From Glandiceps talaboti (taxonomy: Eukaryota; Hemichordata; Enteropneusta; Spengelidae): a DNA stretch of 64,000 nt. The notes under the pieces are model-generated. The model was not told where the DNA came from. It did no database searches and saw only the letters and a list, made by a program, of their open reading frames with translations. How positions within the stretch are numbered: position 1 is the first letter of the stretch; each line of letters opens with the position of its first letter. The DNA lies in contig NC_135557.1 in assembly GCF_964340395.1 (NCBI RefSeq), positions 20,066,225-20,130,224 of the forward strand, written 5' to 3'. Below are positions 34,739 through 47,569 of the stretch, piece after piece. A program made the translations under genes and the position numbers.

Positions 34739-36217
34739 CATATACTCCGCCACCGTTAACGATGAAACAAGAGGAACAGAGAGACCTAGAGAGTCGCTTT
34801 CAACAAACAATGTCTAAGCTATCTAAGGAGAAAGAAATGGTGCAAAATCAGTTAGATCAGGCTAACCAGGAAAATATGTCATTCGAACGCCAGTACAAAG
34901 AATACCAAGAACGCCTATCTAAGGAGAAAGAAATACTGCAAAACCAGTTAGACAAGGCTAACGAGGAAAGGATGTCTTTGGAACGCCTGTACAAAGAATA
35001 CCAAGAACGCCTATCTAAGGAGAAAGAAATACTGCAAAACCAGTTAGACCAGGCTAACCAGGAAAAGATGTCTTTGGAACGCCAGTACAAAGAATACCAA
35101 GAACGGCTATCTAAGGAGAAAGAAATACTACAAAACCAGTTAGATCAAGCTAACCAGGAAAAGATGTCTTTGGAACGCCAGTACAAAGAATACCAAGAAC
35201 GGCTATCTAAGGAGAAAGAAATACTGCAAAACCAGTTAGACCAGGCTAACCAGGAAAAGATGTCTTTGGAACGCCAGTACAAAGAATACCAAGAACGCCT
35301 ATCTAAGGAGAAAGAAATACTACAAAACCAGTTAGACAAGGCTAACCAGGAAAAGCAGTCTTTGGAACGCCAGTACAAAGAATACCAAGAACGACTATCT
35401 AAGGAGAAGGAAATACTGCAAAACCAGTTAGACCAGGCTAACCAGGAAAAGGTGTCTTTGGAACGCCAGTACAAAGAATACCAAGAACGACTATCTAAGG
35501 AGAAGGAAATACTGCAAAACCAGTTAGACCAGGCTAACCAGGAAAAGGTGTCTTTGGAACGCCAGTACAAAGAATACCAAGAACAGACTGAAAGGAAAGA
35601 AACGCTTAGTATGAAGAAGCACACTAAAGCAATTGGAGAAGCACAGCGAGAACAATTAGATAAGACTAATGAAATTAAATCTGTGAAAGACAAGTTAGAA
35701 AAGACAAATGAAAAAATAGCAGAATTACAAACTAAAAACGAACATTTGGAAGCTAGACTAAAGAAAATGGAAAATGAGTTACAAACTGCTATAGAGAGGG
35801 TCGAGAATGAGTGTCATGTTAAAGAGACGAAATTAAAAGAAAAGCTAGATTCCTCTGTAGAAGATAGAACCCAGCTAGAGGAAAACTGTCGGAAATATAT
35901 TAATCAGCTCGAAAGTGTCGAAAAAGAGTTTCAAGTTATCAAGAATGACTTACGTTCTTCCGTAGACAAAACGTCTCACTTACAACAATTGTATGAGAAG
36001 AGTGTCAGTCAATTAGATGATTCTAAGGCCAATGAGGAGAAACTAAGACAACAACTTACTGTGGCGCTGGAGGAGAAGTCTCAACTAGAAGAGAGATGCG
36101 ACAAATATAGTCAACAAAGTGAACACGATCGTCAGATTATAGCAAAACAAGATGATGATATTGGAAAACACATTGACTCGATCAAGCAATTGGAAGACAG
36201 AATTAAAGAACTCAGAG
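34739..36217 (+). CDS. Gene 2, coiled-coil exon with 32-residue repeats
   Basis: A 493-codon exon (acceptor ttttgcag ending 34738, phase 1; donor gtgtgt at 36218, phase 1). After a Pro-rich entry it is entirely coiled coil. The first half is eight tandem units of 32 residues (96 bp, about 34816-35585), each running from KEKEILQNQLDQANQEK to YKEYQERLS; several are identical or nearly so. The second half (about residues 290-493 of the exon) is a non-repeated Glu/Lys/Leu coiled coil. A length of 32 equals three heptads plus one hendecad, so the hydrophobic stripe shifts regularly. It likely forms a long cytosolic rod or oligomeriser below the membrane helix. Confidence 0.8.
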
Positions 36218-36525
36218 GTGTGTTATTATTGTTTATTCATACCAACAAATATTGTGAAATATAATAACAAACAACATACTTACTCGTCGAATAAGCCCTG
36301 TACACTTCTTTCCATCGTGATGGTTGTTTTTAAAGTAAAAACTAATATATCATTTTTTGAAACCGAATATAAGTTTTAAAGAAATGTTTATGATGACTTT
36401 AAAAATAATCAATGTCTTCTGATGATGGCATTTCTCAAATAACTTCTGATTCAATGGTATTGTTATAATTTAATTATATCTTATATTAATCTGCCATCGT
36501 GTATTATTTCCTTAACGTTATACAG

Positions 36526-36678
36526 AATTGCAACAACAATCATCTAAATCAACTGAAGAACCTGATGTACAGTCCACACCTGAGTTCACCGGTAGCAAAC
36601 TGAACGCGAATGCTCCAGCGTTTTACTACAAAGGGAGACACACTCCAAATCAGACTGTCCTATCTGGTGGTGCCGTTG
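36526..36678 (+). CDS. Gene 2, exon with PAM2-like motif
   Basis: 51 codons, phase 1 at both ends (acceptor tatacag ending 36525; donor gtaagt at 36679). The segment GSKLNANAPAFYYKG closely matches the PAM2 consensus (L-N-x-x-A-x-x-F, often preceded by S-x), the peptide by which Ataxin-2, PAN3, Paip and Tob bind the MLLE domain of cytoplasmic poly(A)-binding protein. The Leu and Phe anchor residues and the central Ala are present; the Pro often found two residues after Phe is Tyr-Lys here. The flanks are Gln/Ser/Thr-rich and disordered, as usual for PAM2. Confidence 0.6.
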
Positions 36679-37572
36679 GTAAGTAGATCACTATAGACTT
36701 GAAGCAATAGGATATTGAACCTTTAAATCTTCACGGGGATCATATTTAATTTGTTTCTTAAGCTAATCTTTTGATTATGTTAGTCATGTACTTTTCGTGT
36801 TAAAAAGTGCTCCTAGCGATATTTTATACAGGCACAGAAACGGATTTAACAAATTCGTTTGTTCATGTACATGTCAGCCCATACCAATGAATTAGGACGG
36901 GATTTGACAGTTGGTCCACGAATCAAATCGTGTCTCGAAGAAGAACAGTACAAACTCAAACTATCTGCTAGATCTTAGCGATAGGGTGTGCTCATTTAGT
37001 TACCATTTTTTTAGATTTATCAAGAATCTGGTAGTTACAACTTATTAGATCTCTCCCAGCCCCCCCCCTCCACCCCTCACTATCCCGAAGTCATAGTGTT
37101 GATAAAGGAACTCAGCTTTTCGCATACATTTCAAGGAACTTAGTAAAAGCCTGATATTTCTGTCAGATACATAATTTATTTTAGTGTATAAGTAAATTGC
37201 CTTTGCATTGAAGCATACATGGACACATACAGAGCAAGTCATGTAATCCCAAGTTATGAATTCTTTGAAACAGTTACTGGGAGTTTGCTGTTGTTTTGTG
37301 CAAGATCTTATTTGCTAAGCATATCTATGCCCATATCGTAAATGTTTCCAATTCGCTACCCATCGATGTTTGTTGAAAAGACAGTCATTTTATTATGTTG
37401 GTAAGAGCATTGGCATCGATATCATTGCTAGGAATATCGAATTTGTCAGGAACAACATCTTCACCTCGATGAATAGATGCATAGGCTGTTACATGGGATG
37501 TCTTGGCACTGCTTTTAAAGAAATCTAAAATGCGTATATCATTCATAAGATGTAGTGTTGTTATTTTGGCAG

Positions 37573-37698
37573 GTGGTTCACAGAGTGGTCGATTAACGTC
37601 AGGAATGGACAAATCTGATATGAGTAGTCCCCCTTTTGTGCAACAGCTTCCTTTCCAATCATTTGGGTTTGGACAACTTCCATGGAATACAAACCAAG
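37573..37698 (+). CDS. Gene 2, Gln/Phe/Gly/Ser-rich exon
   Basis: 42 codons, phase 1 at both ends (acceptor ttggcag ending 37572; donor gtaaaa at 37699). It encodes a low-complexity segment with F-Q-S-F-G-F-G-Q-L-P-W, of the prion-like type common in RNA-granule proteins. Supported by splice signals and continuity of phase. Confidence 0.55.
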
Positions 37699-38297
37699 GT
37701 AAAAGTATAAAACAGAACGGTGATAATCATGTGAACTGTGATAATTTGACCAATCTTGTAGATACCTCATCTGAATATCCTCTTTTCTTTTTCAATATAT
37801 AAAGATCTTTGAGCCAATTCCAAATATTGATAGTGTATGAACAACCATAATTTTGCTTTGAAAACGCAAATTTCCAAGTTGTGATTTCTCAACAATTGTA
37901 TAAGGATTGACAATAACGGACTATACGGAATGCATCACTACACTGACAATACCAATCACCCTACAGAGTAACACTTGATGATGTAGCTTAATATTTTAAT
38001 GAGACATTTGCATTATCATTGTATTTTATCAAAGTAGACGATATTTTCAGAATGGATGCTTTAAATTCTCTTACCTTTTCGATAGTATTTTTTAATCTTA
38101 CAAGAATTTATCAAAACCAAATAATGACTGATTTATACGATCATAGTCCATATGGTTGTCCAATTGTCAAATAACAATACTAATAATCTTTATTAGTCCA
38201 AATAATTTTTGGAAATTCATTGAATAATGGCCACAAGAGCAGCGCCCTGGTATTGAATGTATCTTAAAATTCGCAAGTTTGTTATTTTAACATGCAG

Positions 38298-38735
38298 CAG
38301 TTGGTACTAGAAACCAGTCATCATTGGAGGGTAGTCAGCTGGCAGGTCCAGTAGTACAACCCATTCCAACACAGTCCACACCAAGTGTTGATCAATATCC
38401 AGGAAGGCCATTCCTACAACAACCTACATTGTTTCCTAGGGGACAAGTTCCAGCATCATTTGGTCAGTTCCCAGGGGATCCATCACCATCACCGTCTTGG
38501 CAATATTCAGAGGGACAAGCCCTACCAGCACCTGGCCAATATCCATACCCTGTGGGAACCCCTCAAGCCATTCTTGGACAGTATCAAGAGGGACCACCTG
38601 TACCAGCATTTGGACCATCACCTAGAGGGTTTGGTCAGTACAGGTTTGATAGACCTCCACCACAGCAGGTACATATGCCAGGGAGATTGCCATCAACTTC
38701 GCACCAAAGTTTACACCGTTTTCGTGGACCACAAG
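38298..38735 (+). CDS. Gene 2, Pro/Gln/Gly-rich exon with degenerate repeats
   Basis: 146 codons (donor aag|gtaatg at 38736, phase 1). It encodes an unstructured region with repeated short motifs of the type F-G-Q-F-P-G, P-G-Q-Y-P and L-G-Q-Y-Q-E-G-P-P-V-P-A, rich in Pro, Gln, Gly and Tyr/Phe. The acceptor is a tandem cag-cag (ending 38297 or 38300); either keeps phase 1 and differs by one Ala. If the exon is read through instead of spliced, it ends about 40 codons later. With the PAM2-like motif and the preceding exon it forms a long disordered tail of RNA-granule character. Confidence 0.6.
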
Positions 38736-40500
38736 GTAATGTACTTACCAAATATCGTCCCTACATATGCCATTATTTGCTTAATCAATATTGTTTGTTA
38801 ATTAGGAGTGTACATACAGACGCCGCTCAAGTGTCTACCCGCACACAGTATAAATAAGTAAGCTTTCTAATAAGACCTCAACCATCACATTCATGGTAAA
38901 ATATCCAACATACACTGAAACTCTATTCAACTGTATATTATCACATGTGAGGTTTCGTTTTATACCCTGACCTTTGACTTCGATTGGCATTCTCAAGGTC
39001 AAATAGCAAATTGCTAGTTAGGGACGGTCATTTTCTCTGGCTTATCATGGACTGCTTGACTAAATACTTTATAAGATAGCATCGTACTAAATTAACGACT
39101 ACAAGGAGTACATATATTCAAAAAAGGAGTTCAGTAGCATCTTGACAGTGAAAGTTAGGGGGAAAGCTTGACATGGGGATATGTACACCTCTCAGGGTGT
39201 TCGGAGGTTTTTTTTACTTAAAGCCATTTTAGGCTATTCAGACCTTATCATACAATAATTCCCAAGCTTTACAAGATAGCACCTACATGAAAAAAGCAAC
39301 TACATAGGGTTGATGTAAGGGGAAGTGCTTTAGACTGGGATATGTCCACCTCTTGTGGGGGGGGGGTCCTAGAGGGTCTCTCCCTAGAGCCAACTTTTAG
39401 GCCATTCAGAGCCTTTCAGGCAATACCTTCAAAGCTTTACAAGATAGCAAAACTAGTATCAGAAATTAATTTAATCTTTATACATAGACATCGTTATAGT
39501 ATTTGTCATCTGATCGTTGTATCATTGGCAGGGGAAAAGTTGGAGATTTTCTTTCTTTAAAGAGTTTTTAAAGGCAATATTTAGACTATCCTGGTAATAA
39601 TTTCATTTTCATCTAAAAATTAGCAATTAATGGTAAAATGTTAACAAAAGTTTAATACCTTTACGAAAGTAAAATGTCGGTGCATCTGATTGTTGGCTGA
39701 CTGCATGACTGACCTAACTAGCTCTGGGAGTGTAGGCATCCTATGGGGTTTCCCCTAGCAGATCTGGAGATTTTTGAGCTGTATTAAGGAAAATTGAGGT
39801 TATTCATGCTTATGTTAATGTAAGTTTTAAATGAGTTTCACATGACACGTAAAAATTGGCCAAGTAGTGTCTGTAATATTGGTATAGTGGCATAACCATT
39901 GCAGGTATAGTAAAAAAAAAGTCACTGGTATGTTAGAGAACTTTAGGTGCGCATACCTACTGTGTATTAATAGAAACTGGAGTCTGATGAGATATGGTGA
40001 TTTGTACTAGTGTTGGTAACATGTTGTTTCCAAAGAAGTAGTAGACAATGTCAATAAATCCCTTTATGCTGAAGAGTAGTACAATTTATATTAACTTCTT
40101 CTATGGATATTAATACCATTATGAAACTTTCAACTTTTGGCCCAAAGTGCAATATATGTGAAGCATATTGGCCATTGGTAATGAAATACCTGAGTACTTA
40201 AATGACATGTTCTGTACTTAGTGTGGAAGTATATGTATGTGTATGTGTATATATGTATATTTATATGTATATGTATAGTTAAGTTTGAACATCATTTCAG
40301 GTGAAGTAATATTAAGAATATAGGTAAGAAACGGGGACAAGTAAAAAATCGCAAGGTCAGACAAGGGCATACACCTTTAGAAATTAATGTTTTCTTCCAT
40401 CAAAAATTCAAATCACAATGAGCACTCTTTTCAAAACTTTTTTTTTCAAAACAGGATGACCCCCCCTACTGCCAGTAACATTTCGAAACTACATTTGATA
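38736..40500 (+). other. Gene 2 intron or 3' flank with diverged tandem blocks
   Basis: About three diverged copies of a 160-170-bp block sharing aagatagca-type and 'gggatatgt-cacctct' segments lie at 39060-39460. No coding exon recognised. Confidence 0.4.
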
Positions 40501-43500
40501 ACTCTCATCTACTACTGTGCTCCACCATAATCTACAGTAACTCTCATCTACTACTGTACTTCACCATACTCTACAGTAACTCTCATCTACTACTATGCTC
40601 CACCATACTTTACAGTAACTCTCATCTACTACTGTACTCCACCATACTCTACAGTAACTCTCATCTACTACTGTACTCCACCATACTCTACAGTAACTCT
40701 CATCTACTACTACTCCACCCTACTCTACAGTAACTCTTATCTACTAATGTACTTCACCATACTCTACAGTAATTCTCATCTACTACTGTACTCCACCATA
40801 CTCTACAGTAACTCTCATCTACTACTGTACTCCACCATACTCTACAGTAACTCTCGATCATCTACTACTGTACTCCACCCTACTCTACAGTAACTCTCAT
40901 CTACTAATGTACTTCACCATACTTTACAGTAACTCTCATCTACTACTGTACTCCACCATACTCTACAGTAACTCTCATCTACTACTGTACTCCACCATAC
41001 TTTACAGTAACTCTCATCTACTACTGTACTCCACCATACTTTACAGTAACTCTCATCTACTACTGTACTCCACTACACTCTACAGTAACTCTCATCTACT
41101 ACTGTACTCCACTACACTCTACAGTAACTCTCATCTACTACTGTGCTCCATCATACTCTACAGTAACTCTCATATACAACTGTACTCCACCATACTCTAC
41201 AGTAACTCTCATCTGCTACTGTACTCCACCATACTTTACAGTAACTCTCATCTACTACTGTACTCCACCATACTCTACAGTAACTCTCATCTACTACTGT
41301 ACTCCACCATACTCTACAGTAACTCTCATCTACTACTGTACTCCACCATACTCTACAGTTACTCTCATCTACTACTGTACTCCACCATACTCTACAGTAA
41401 CTCTCATCTACTACTGTACTCCACCATACCCTACAGTAACTCTCATCTACTGAACCCCACCATACTTTACAGTAACTCTCATCTAATACTGTACTCCACC
41501 ATACTCTACAGTAACTCTCGTCTACTACTGTACTACACTACACTCTACAGTAACTCTCATCTACTACTGTACTCCACTACACTCTACAGTAACTCTCATC
41601 TACTCCTGTACTCCACCATACTCTACAGTAACTCTCATCTACTACTGTACTCCACCATACTCTACAGTAACTCTCATCTACTACTGTACTCCACCATACT
41701 TTACAGTAACTCTCATCTACTACTGTACTTCACCATACTCTACAGTAACTCTCATCTACTACTGTACTCCACCATACTTTACAGTAACTCTCATCTACTA
41801 CTGTGCTCCACCATACTCTACAGTAACTCTCATCTACTACTGTACTCCACCATACTCTACAGTAACTCTCATCTACTACTGTACTCCACCATACTCTGCA
41901 GTAACTCTCATTTACTACTGTACTCCACCACACTCTACAGTAACTCTCATCTACTACTGTACTCCACCATACTCTACAGTAACTCTCATCTACTACTGTA
42001 CTCCACCATACTTTACCGTAACTCTCATCTACTACTGTACTCCACTACACTCTACAGTAACTCTCATCTACTACTGTACTCCACCATACTCTACAGTAAC
42101 TCTCATCTACTACTGTACTCCACCATACTCTACAGAAACTCTCATCTACTACTGTACTCCACCATACTCTACAGTAACTCTCATCTACTACTGTACTCCA
42201 CCATACTCTGCAGTAACTCTCATCTACTACTGTACTCCACCACACTCTACAGTAACTCTCATCTGCTACTGTACTCCACCATACTCTACAGTAACTCTCA
42301 TCTGCTACTGTACTCCACCATACTCTATACAGTAACTCTCATCTACTAGTGTACTCCACCATACTTTACAGTAACTCTCATCTACTACTGTACTCGCCAC
42401 TACACTCTACAGTAACTCTCATCTACTACTGTACTCCACTACACTCTACAGTAACTCTCATCTACTACTGTGCTCCATCATACTCTACAGTAACTCTCAT
42501 ATACAACTGTACTCCACCATACTCTACAGTAACTCTCATCTGCTACTGTACTCCACCATACTTTACACTAACTCTCATCTACTACTGTACTCCACCATAC
42601 TCTACAGTAACTCTCATCTACTACTGTACTTCACCATACTCTACAGTAAGTCTCATCTACTACTGTACTCCACCATACTTTACAGTAACTCTCATCTACT
42701 ACTGTGCTCCACCATAGTACTCTACAGTAACTCTCATCTACTACATACTGTACTCCACCATACTCTACAGTTACTCTCATCTACTACTGTACTCCACCAT
42801 ACTCTACAGTAACTCTCATCTACTGTACCCCACCATACTTTACAGTAACTCTCATCTAATACTGTACTCCACCATACTCTACAGTAACTCTCATCTACTA
42901 CTGTACTACACTACACTCTACAGTAACTCTCATCTACTACTGTACTCCACTACACTCTACAGTAACTCTCATCTACTACTGTACTCCACCATACTCTACA
43001 GTAACTCTCATCTACTACTGTACTCCACCATACTCTACAGTAACTCTCATCTACTACTGTACTCCACCATACTTTACAGTAACTCTCATCTACTACTGTA
43101 CTTCACCATACTCTACAGTAACTCTCATCTACTACTGTACTCCACCATACTTTACAGTAACTCTCATCTACTACTGTGCTCCACCATACTCTACAGTAAC
43201 TCTCATCTACTACTGTACTCCACCATACTCTACAGTAACTCTCATCTACTACTGTACTCCACCATACGTACTCTACAGTAAACTCTCATCTACTACTGTA
43301 CTCCACCATACTCTACAGTAACTCTCATCTACTACTGTACTCCACCATACTCTGCAGTAACTCTCATCTACTACTGTACTCCACCACACTCTACAGTAAC
43401 TCTCATCTACTACTGTACTCCACCATACTCTACAGTAACTCTCATCTACTACTGTACTCCACCATACTCTACAGTAACTCTCATCTACTACTGTACTCCA

Positions 43501-43706
43501 CCATACTCTACAGTAACTCTCATCTACTACTGTACTCCACCATACTCTACAGTAACTCTCATCTACTATACTGTACTCCACCATACTCTACAGTAACTCT
43601 CATCTACTACTGTACTCCACCATACTCTACAGTAACTCTCATATACTACTGTGCTCCAGCACACTCTACAGTAACTCTCATATACTACTGTACTCCACCA
43701 TACTCT
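40501..43706. repeat. 39-bp minisatellite, about 82 units
   Basis: The unit reads actgtactccaccatactct then acagtaactctcatctact. Variants (ctacactct, gctccatcat, catatacaac) recur in the same order in two blocks, about 41060-41220 and 42390-42560, showing block duplication inside the array. Because 39 is a multiple of three, long open readings appear on both strands; these are artefacts. Confidence 0.95.
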
Positions 43707-43837
43707 GTTTTGTAAACTGTAATGTGCTAAAGTACAGTACATTGCATGGTACACAATATGAAAAGTATGGTACAATGAAATGACATGTTTGGTACAGTAA
43801 TATATGAAATGACAGAGTATGGAACCTTAGTATATGA

Positions 43838-44055
43838 TACAGTACAGTACAGTATGGTACAGTACAGTACAGTACAGTACAGTACAGTACAGTACAGTAC
43901 AGTATGGTACAGTACAGTATGGTACAGTACAGTACAGTACAGTACAGTACAGTACAGTACAGTATGGTACAGTACAGTATGGTACAGTACAGTACAGTAC
44001 ATTACAGTACAGTACAGTACAGTACAGCACAGCATAGTGTAGTACAGTACAGTAC
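43838..44055. repeat. (AGTAC)n pentanucleotide array
   Basis: Repeats of agtac interrupted by agtatggtac, each unit containing the self-complementary gtac. It follows the 39-bp array, whose unit also holds gtac and acagta, and ends about 45 bp before a candidate exon. Confidence 0.9.
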
Positions 44056-44101
44056 AATTCAATTTGAAATTACTCAATACTCATTTGATACATTTTTACA
44101 G

Positions 44102-44166
44102 GAGGTGATGGGTATAGCCTCATAAACATCACTCTGAAGGATCCTAATGAATGTAGCATACTATAA
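44102..44166 (+). CDS. Candidate terminal exon of gene 2 with CaaX-like end
   Basis: After a pyrimidine-rich acceptor (catttttacag ending 44101) the phase-1 reading gives 20 residues, GDGYSLINITLKDPNECSIL, then TAA. The last four residues Cys-Ser-Ile-Leu fit a CaaX box; Leu in the last position favours geranylgeranylation. An attaaa lies about 80 bp downstream. Support is limited to acceptor quality, phase and the plausible tail. The alternative 3' end is the NHL exon at 59224. Confidence 0.35.
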
Positions 44167-45449
44167 TATGTACACTATAGTGTATTTGTTTTGTTTGATA
44201 AATACCTTTTTGCAGACCATATCTGTTTATTTGATTTGTGTCATTAAATATGTATTTACAATAATTGATTTTGAAAAGCTAACAACAATATTTTTCATAA
44301 GGCATAAAAAAATTATGTTGTTCCGATTATATTCAATTTAAAATAGGTGAGGTAGGTAATTTTTTTATTTTATTATATTTTTTTTCATGTGTGTCTAGTT
44401 CAGGTTTTCCATTATTTTCAAAATGGTTTCTGTGTTGTCTTTTTAAGTTGATGTCAGTTTCCGCACTCAATATTTCTTGCAAGACTTCATGATTTTCATG
44501 ATTTTGTTATTATTTTTCTCGAATACGTAAAAAACAGTTTAGGCTTGGTATGAAAAACTAGGTGGGGTCAGGTAGCCAGAACCAAACAACTTTTTTTATT
44601 TGGCCGAAAGAAAACTCTTTTTTTATAAAAATATTGCCTTGTAAGGAATCTATACATTTACAACCTAAATATTCTGAGTGGACTCTAAACCCCTCTTTTA
44701 CCAATTATACCTTATCTTGTGTATGTAGCACTGAAGTGGACTTTTATACTGAACATTTGATGTAAATTCTCTTTTAGTGTGTAGTAGTTCAAAATTCTCT
44801 ATTGTTGTAGTGTACTTGTAGTGTTAGCCCCAGTGGGAGGGGGGGGGGCCACTGGCCAGGTCTGGTAGTGGTGCCAATCCCAGACCCCATTTTAGGCCCA
44901 TCTTGACCAAAAACCAATACCCCATTTTAGACAATTCAAGTTTCAGAAGACCCCATTTTGACAACCAATATGAAAATATCAACCAGTGAATTAGCTGGGG
45001 GAAATTCCAAACTAGTGGAGAATTTCTTATGTGGTTCATCCCAGGACCCCTGGTTTTAGACAAAACAAAAATTGTGTAAAATGGGGGTAGAATCCTTAGC
45101 TTATCTCTAAAAATGCCATTGTGGTACTGCCTGTGTCAATGGTGGAGTCTTTATCTCTAATATACCTTTTATAAAATTTGCAAACAAAACTTGTCAAGTT
45201 AGCTCAAACTCCACAAAATAAATTCTGTCTGTCTCTACTTCATTTTAAGCATTTCTCTAATGAAACACCATAGTTTACAGAATCTTAATCTAGTCTTTAA
45301 AATCCTACCATGTATCAATGTTTTTAATGTCATAATTATATGATAAATTTTAAATCTTAGTTATTATTCTATTGATAATGCAAAGAGAAAAGTTTCATAA
45401 ACATTTACAACCCAAGTATTTTGAGGGGGACTATAAGGCCCTCTTTGCA
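44167..45449. other. Intergenic or intronic, low-copy repeats
   Basis: Contains fragments similar to 4370-4640 (for example near 44655) and a G-rich patch at 44830-44850. No coding exon supported. Confidence 0.4.
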
Positions 45450-46015
45450 AGTTGGGGGCCACTTTACTGTCTATACAAAATGTATTTGTTGATGTTCAAA
45501 ATCACTAAAACCTAGGGATTCCTTTAACAATTTTGCACCAAGCAAGTTTTCTATGCATTTACATGTACATGCATTACATCTATAGCACCCTCAGTGTTGA
45601 TGTAATTTTTAGAGTATGTTCTTTTGTTGGACTTTATGAGTCTAAACTTCTACATTGTATCTGTACTCCTAGCAGTGTATGTTGTAATGCTGCTGTCAAG
45701 ACACATGGTTTTTTAATAATATTATTTGGACATTCTTTTCTTTTCATTTTTTAAAATCTTCACTAACTGTAATTTGAGTACTAATTGTTCAATTACACAA
45801 CTAACACTATTGTTACTGTAAATTGTCACTTCAGCTATAAGCATAAGTAGTACAGTATGAAGTATTATAGTCAAGATTATTTCAATTTTTTAAAATACTT
45901 TTTTGTGCTTGGAATTGCTCCCAGTGATTTTCTTTTTATACAAATGTATAGACACATATATACAATCTCACATTTCTACACAAATTCATTCAGGTTTGAG
46001 ACTATGTGACTAGAG

Positions 46016-47467
46016 TTGTATTACACGCTTCATATCATGTTTCTGTGGAGTGCTGTCAAGGCTTGCCCATTCAGTCCACAGGCTATCCGAGAGTTATTTA
46101 TTTATTTACTTATTTATGCACAGTTGGTGTTGCAGTGGTTCATCCTCAAATAAATAAAACTAACAATAAAGTATATAGTATAAAAATCTCAAAATCTCCT
46201 ATCTCAATAATTGAAAAGCATGTCAGTTGCCAGTACAACACTTTGAAATACTGTTCTGCTGATCCATTCTAGAATATTTCCTTCAAAGTCTTTATTTTCC
46301 ACTTTATGACATTAGAGCAGTGTAGTACATTGAAGCATTCAAAACATAGAATTTGAGAACATATCAACAGTTCATTTGGGTGTTCCAAAGTGTTATACTG
46401 GTAACTGATGTGCTTTTCAATTATTTAAGATGGACACATTTTAAAGTATATTCTTTATTCTGTTACACACATTTATTCATTCTTTTGTTTCATTCATTCA
46501 TTCATTCATTCATACATACGTACGTACGTACGTACGTACGTACGTACGTACGTACATACATACATACATACATACATACATACATACATACATACATACA
46601 TACATACATACATACATACATACATACATACATACATACATACATACATTCATTCATTCATTCATGCATGCATGCATGCATGCATGCATGCATGCATGCA
46701 TGCATGCATACATACATACATACATACATACATACATACATACATACATACATACACATTTATACATTTATTCATTTATTTGAGCACGCACCACTACAAT
46801 ACTAGCCATGTGTGCATCCAGCTCCTGCAGGCTCCATTTTAGCAATCATTCATCATTACTCAATGAGTAACCCAATTTGCACTTGTCTAGCAATTGGCCA
46901 CCGTTGTGTGATACAGCTGCCTATACACATCGAGTCTGTAGAACAGTCACCCTGGGTTTGGGTCTGTCACAGAAAAATCCAGTCTACAATTTAAACCCAT
47001 GACCTCCTGACTACTAATCCTCAGTTCTAATGTCACTATGCCACAGGAAGCCGGTCAAATCATGACTACATTACGGGTACTGATTTTGGGAGTGATATCA
47101 CAATCAATTTAATATATCTTATGCTACACAAATATGTTTACCAACAGTTGGCACAATATTGTGCAAAGTATGCAATATTATGATAAAGTCATAATATTTA
47201 AGGCCGGGGTCAGACTTTATGGCAGGGTGGTCTGGGGAGAAATGGGTGGGAATGAAAAAATTAAGGAATCAAAGGGGGGCTTGAGAATTCTGATGGTCTG
47301 AAAGGGGCCCAAAAATATTTTGCTCATGATTTGAACCAAATTAAATCTCACAAGCAGTTTACCAAAAAATTCTTTGCCGCAAAACCTTCTAAAGCCTATT
47401 ATTCACTAATAACTTGGTTGACAGCCATGTGAATGTATTTGTGTATGCCTTTCTTTGTCTGTCTGCC

Positions 47468-47514
<47 letters not shown>

Positions 47515-47525
47515 GACTCTCTCTC

Positions 47526-47569
<44 letters not shown>

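Noticed and set aside
34857-35693. Minus-strand readings rich in Trp/Ser/Phe across the coiled-coil exon
   Set aside because: Antisense shadow of the 96-bp coding repeats.
40907-42349. 480-residue open reading of 13-residue repeats
   Set aside because: Exactly the 39-bp minisatellite unit translated; open on the other strand too, broken by frame-shifting variants, no splice context.
43727-44125. Overlapping readings of Tyr/Cys/Thr/Val or Gln/Tyr/Ser repeats
   Set aside because: Translation of the AGTAC pentanucleotide array in several frames.
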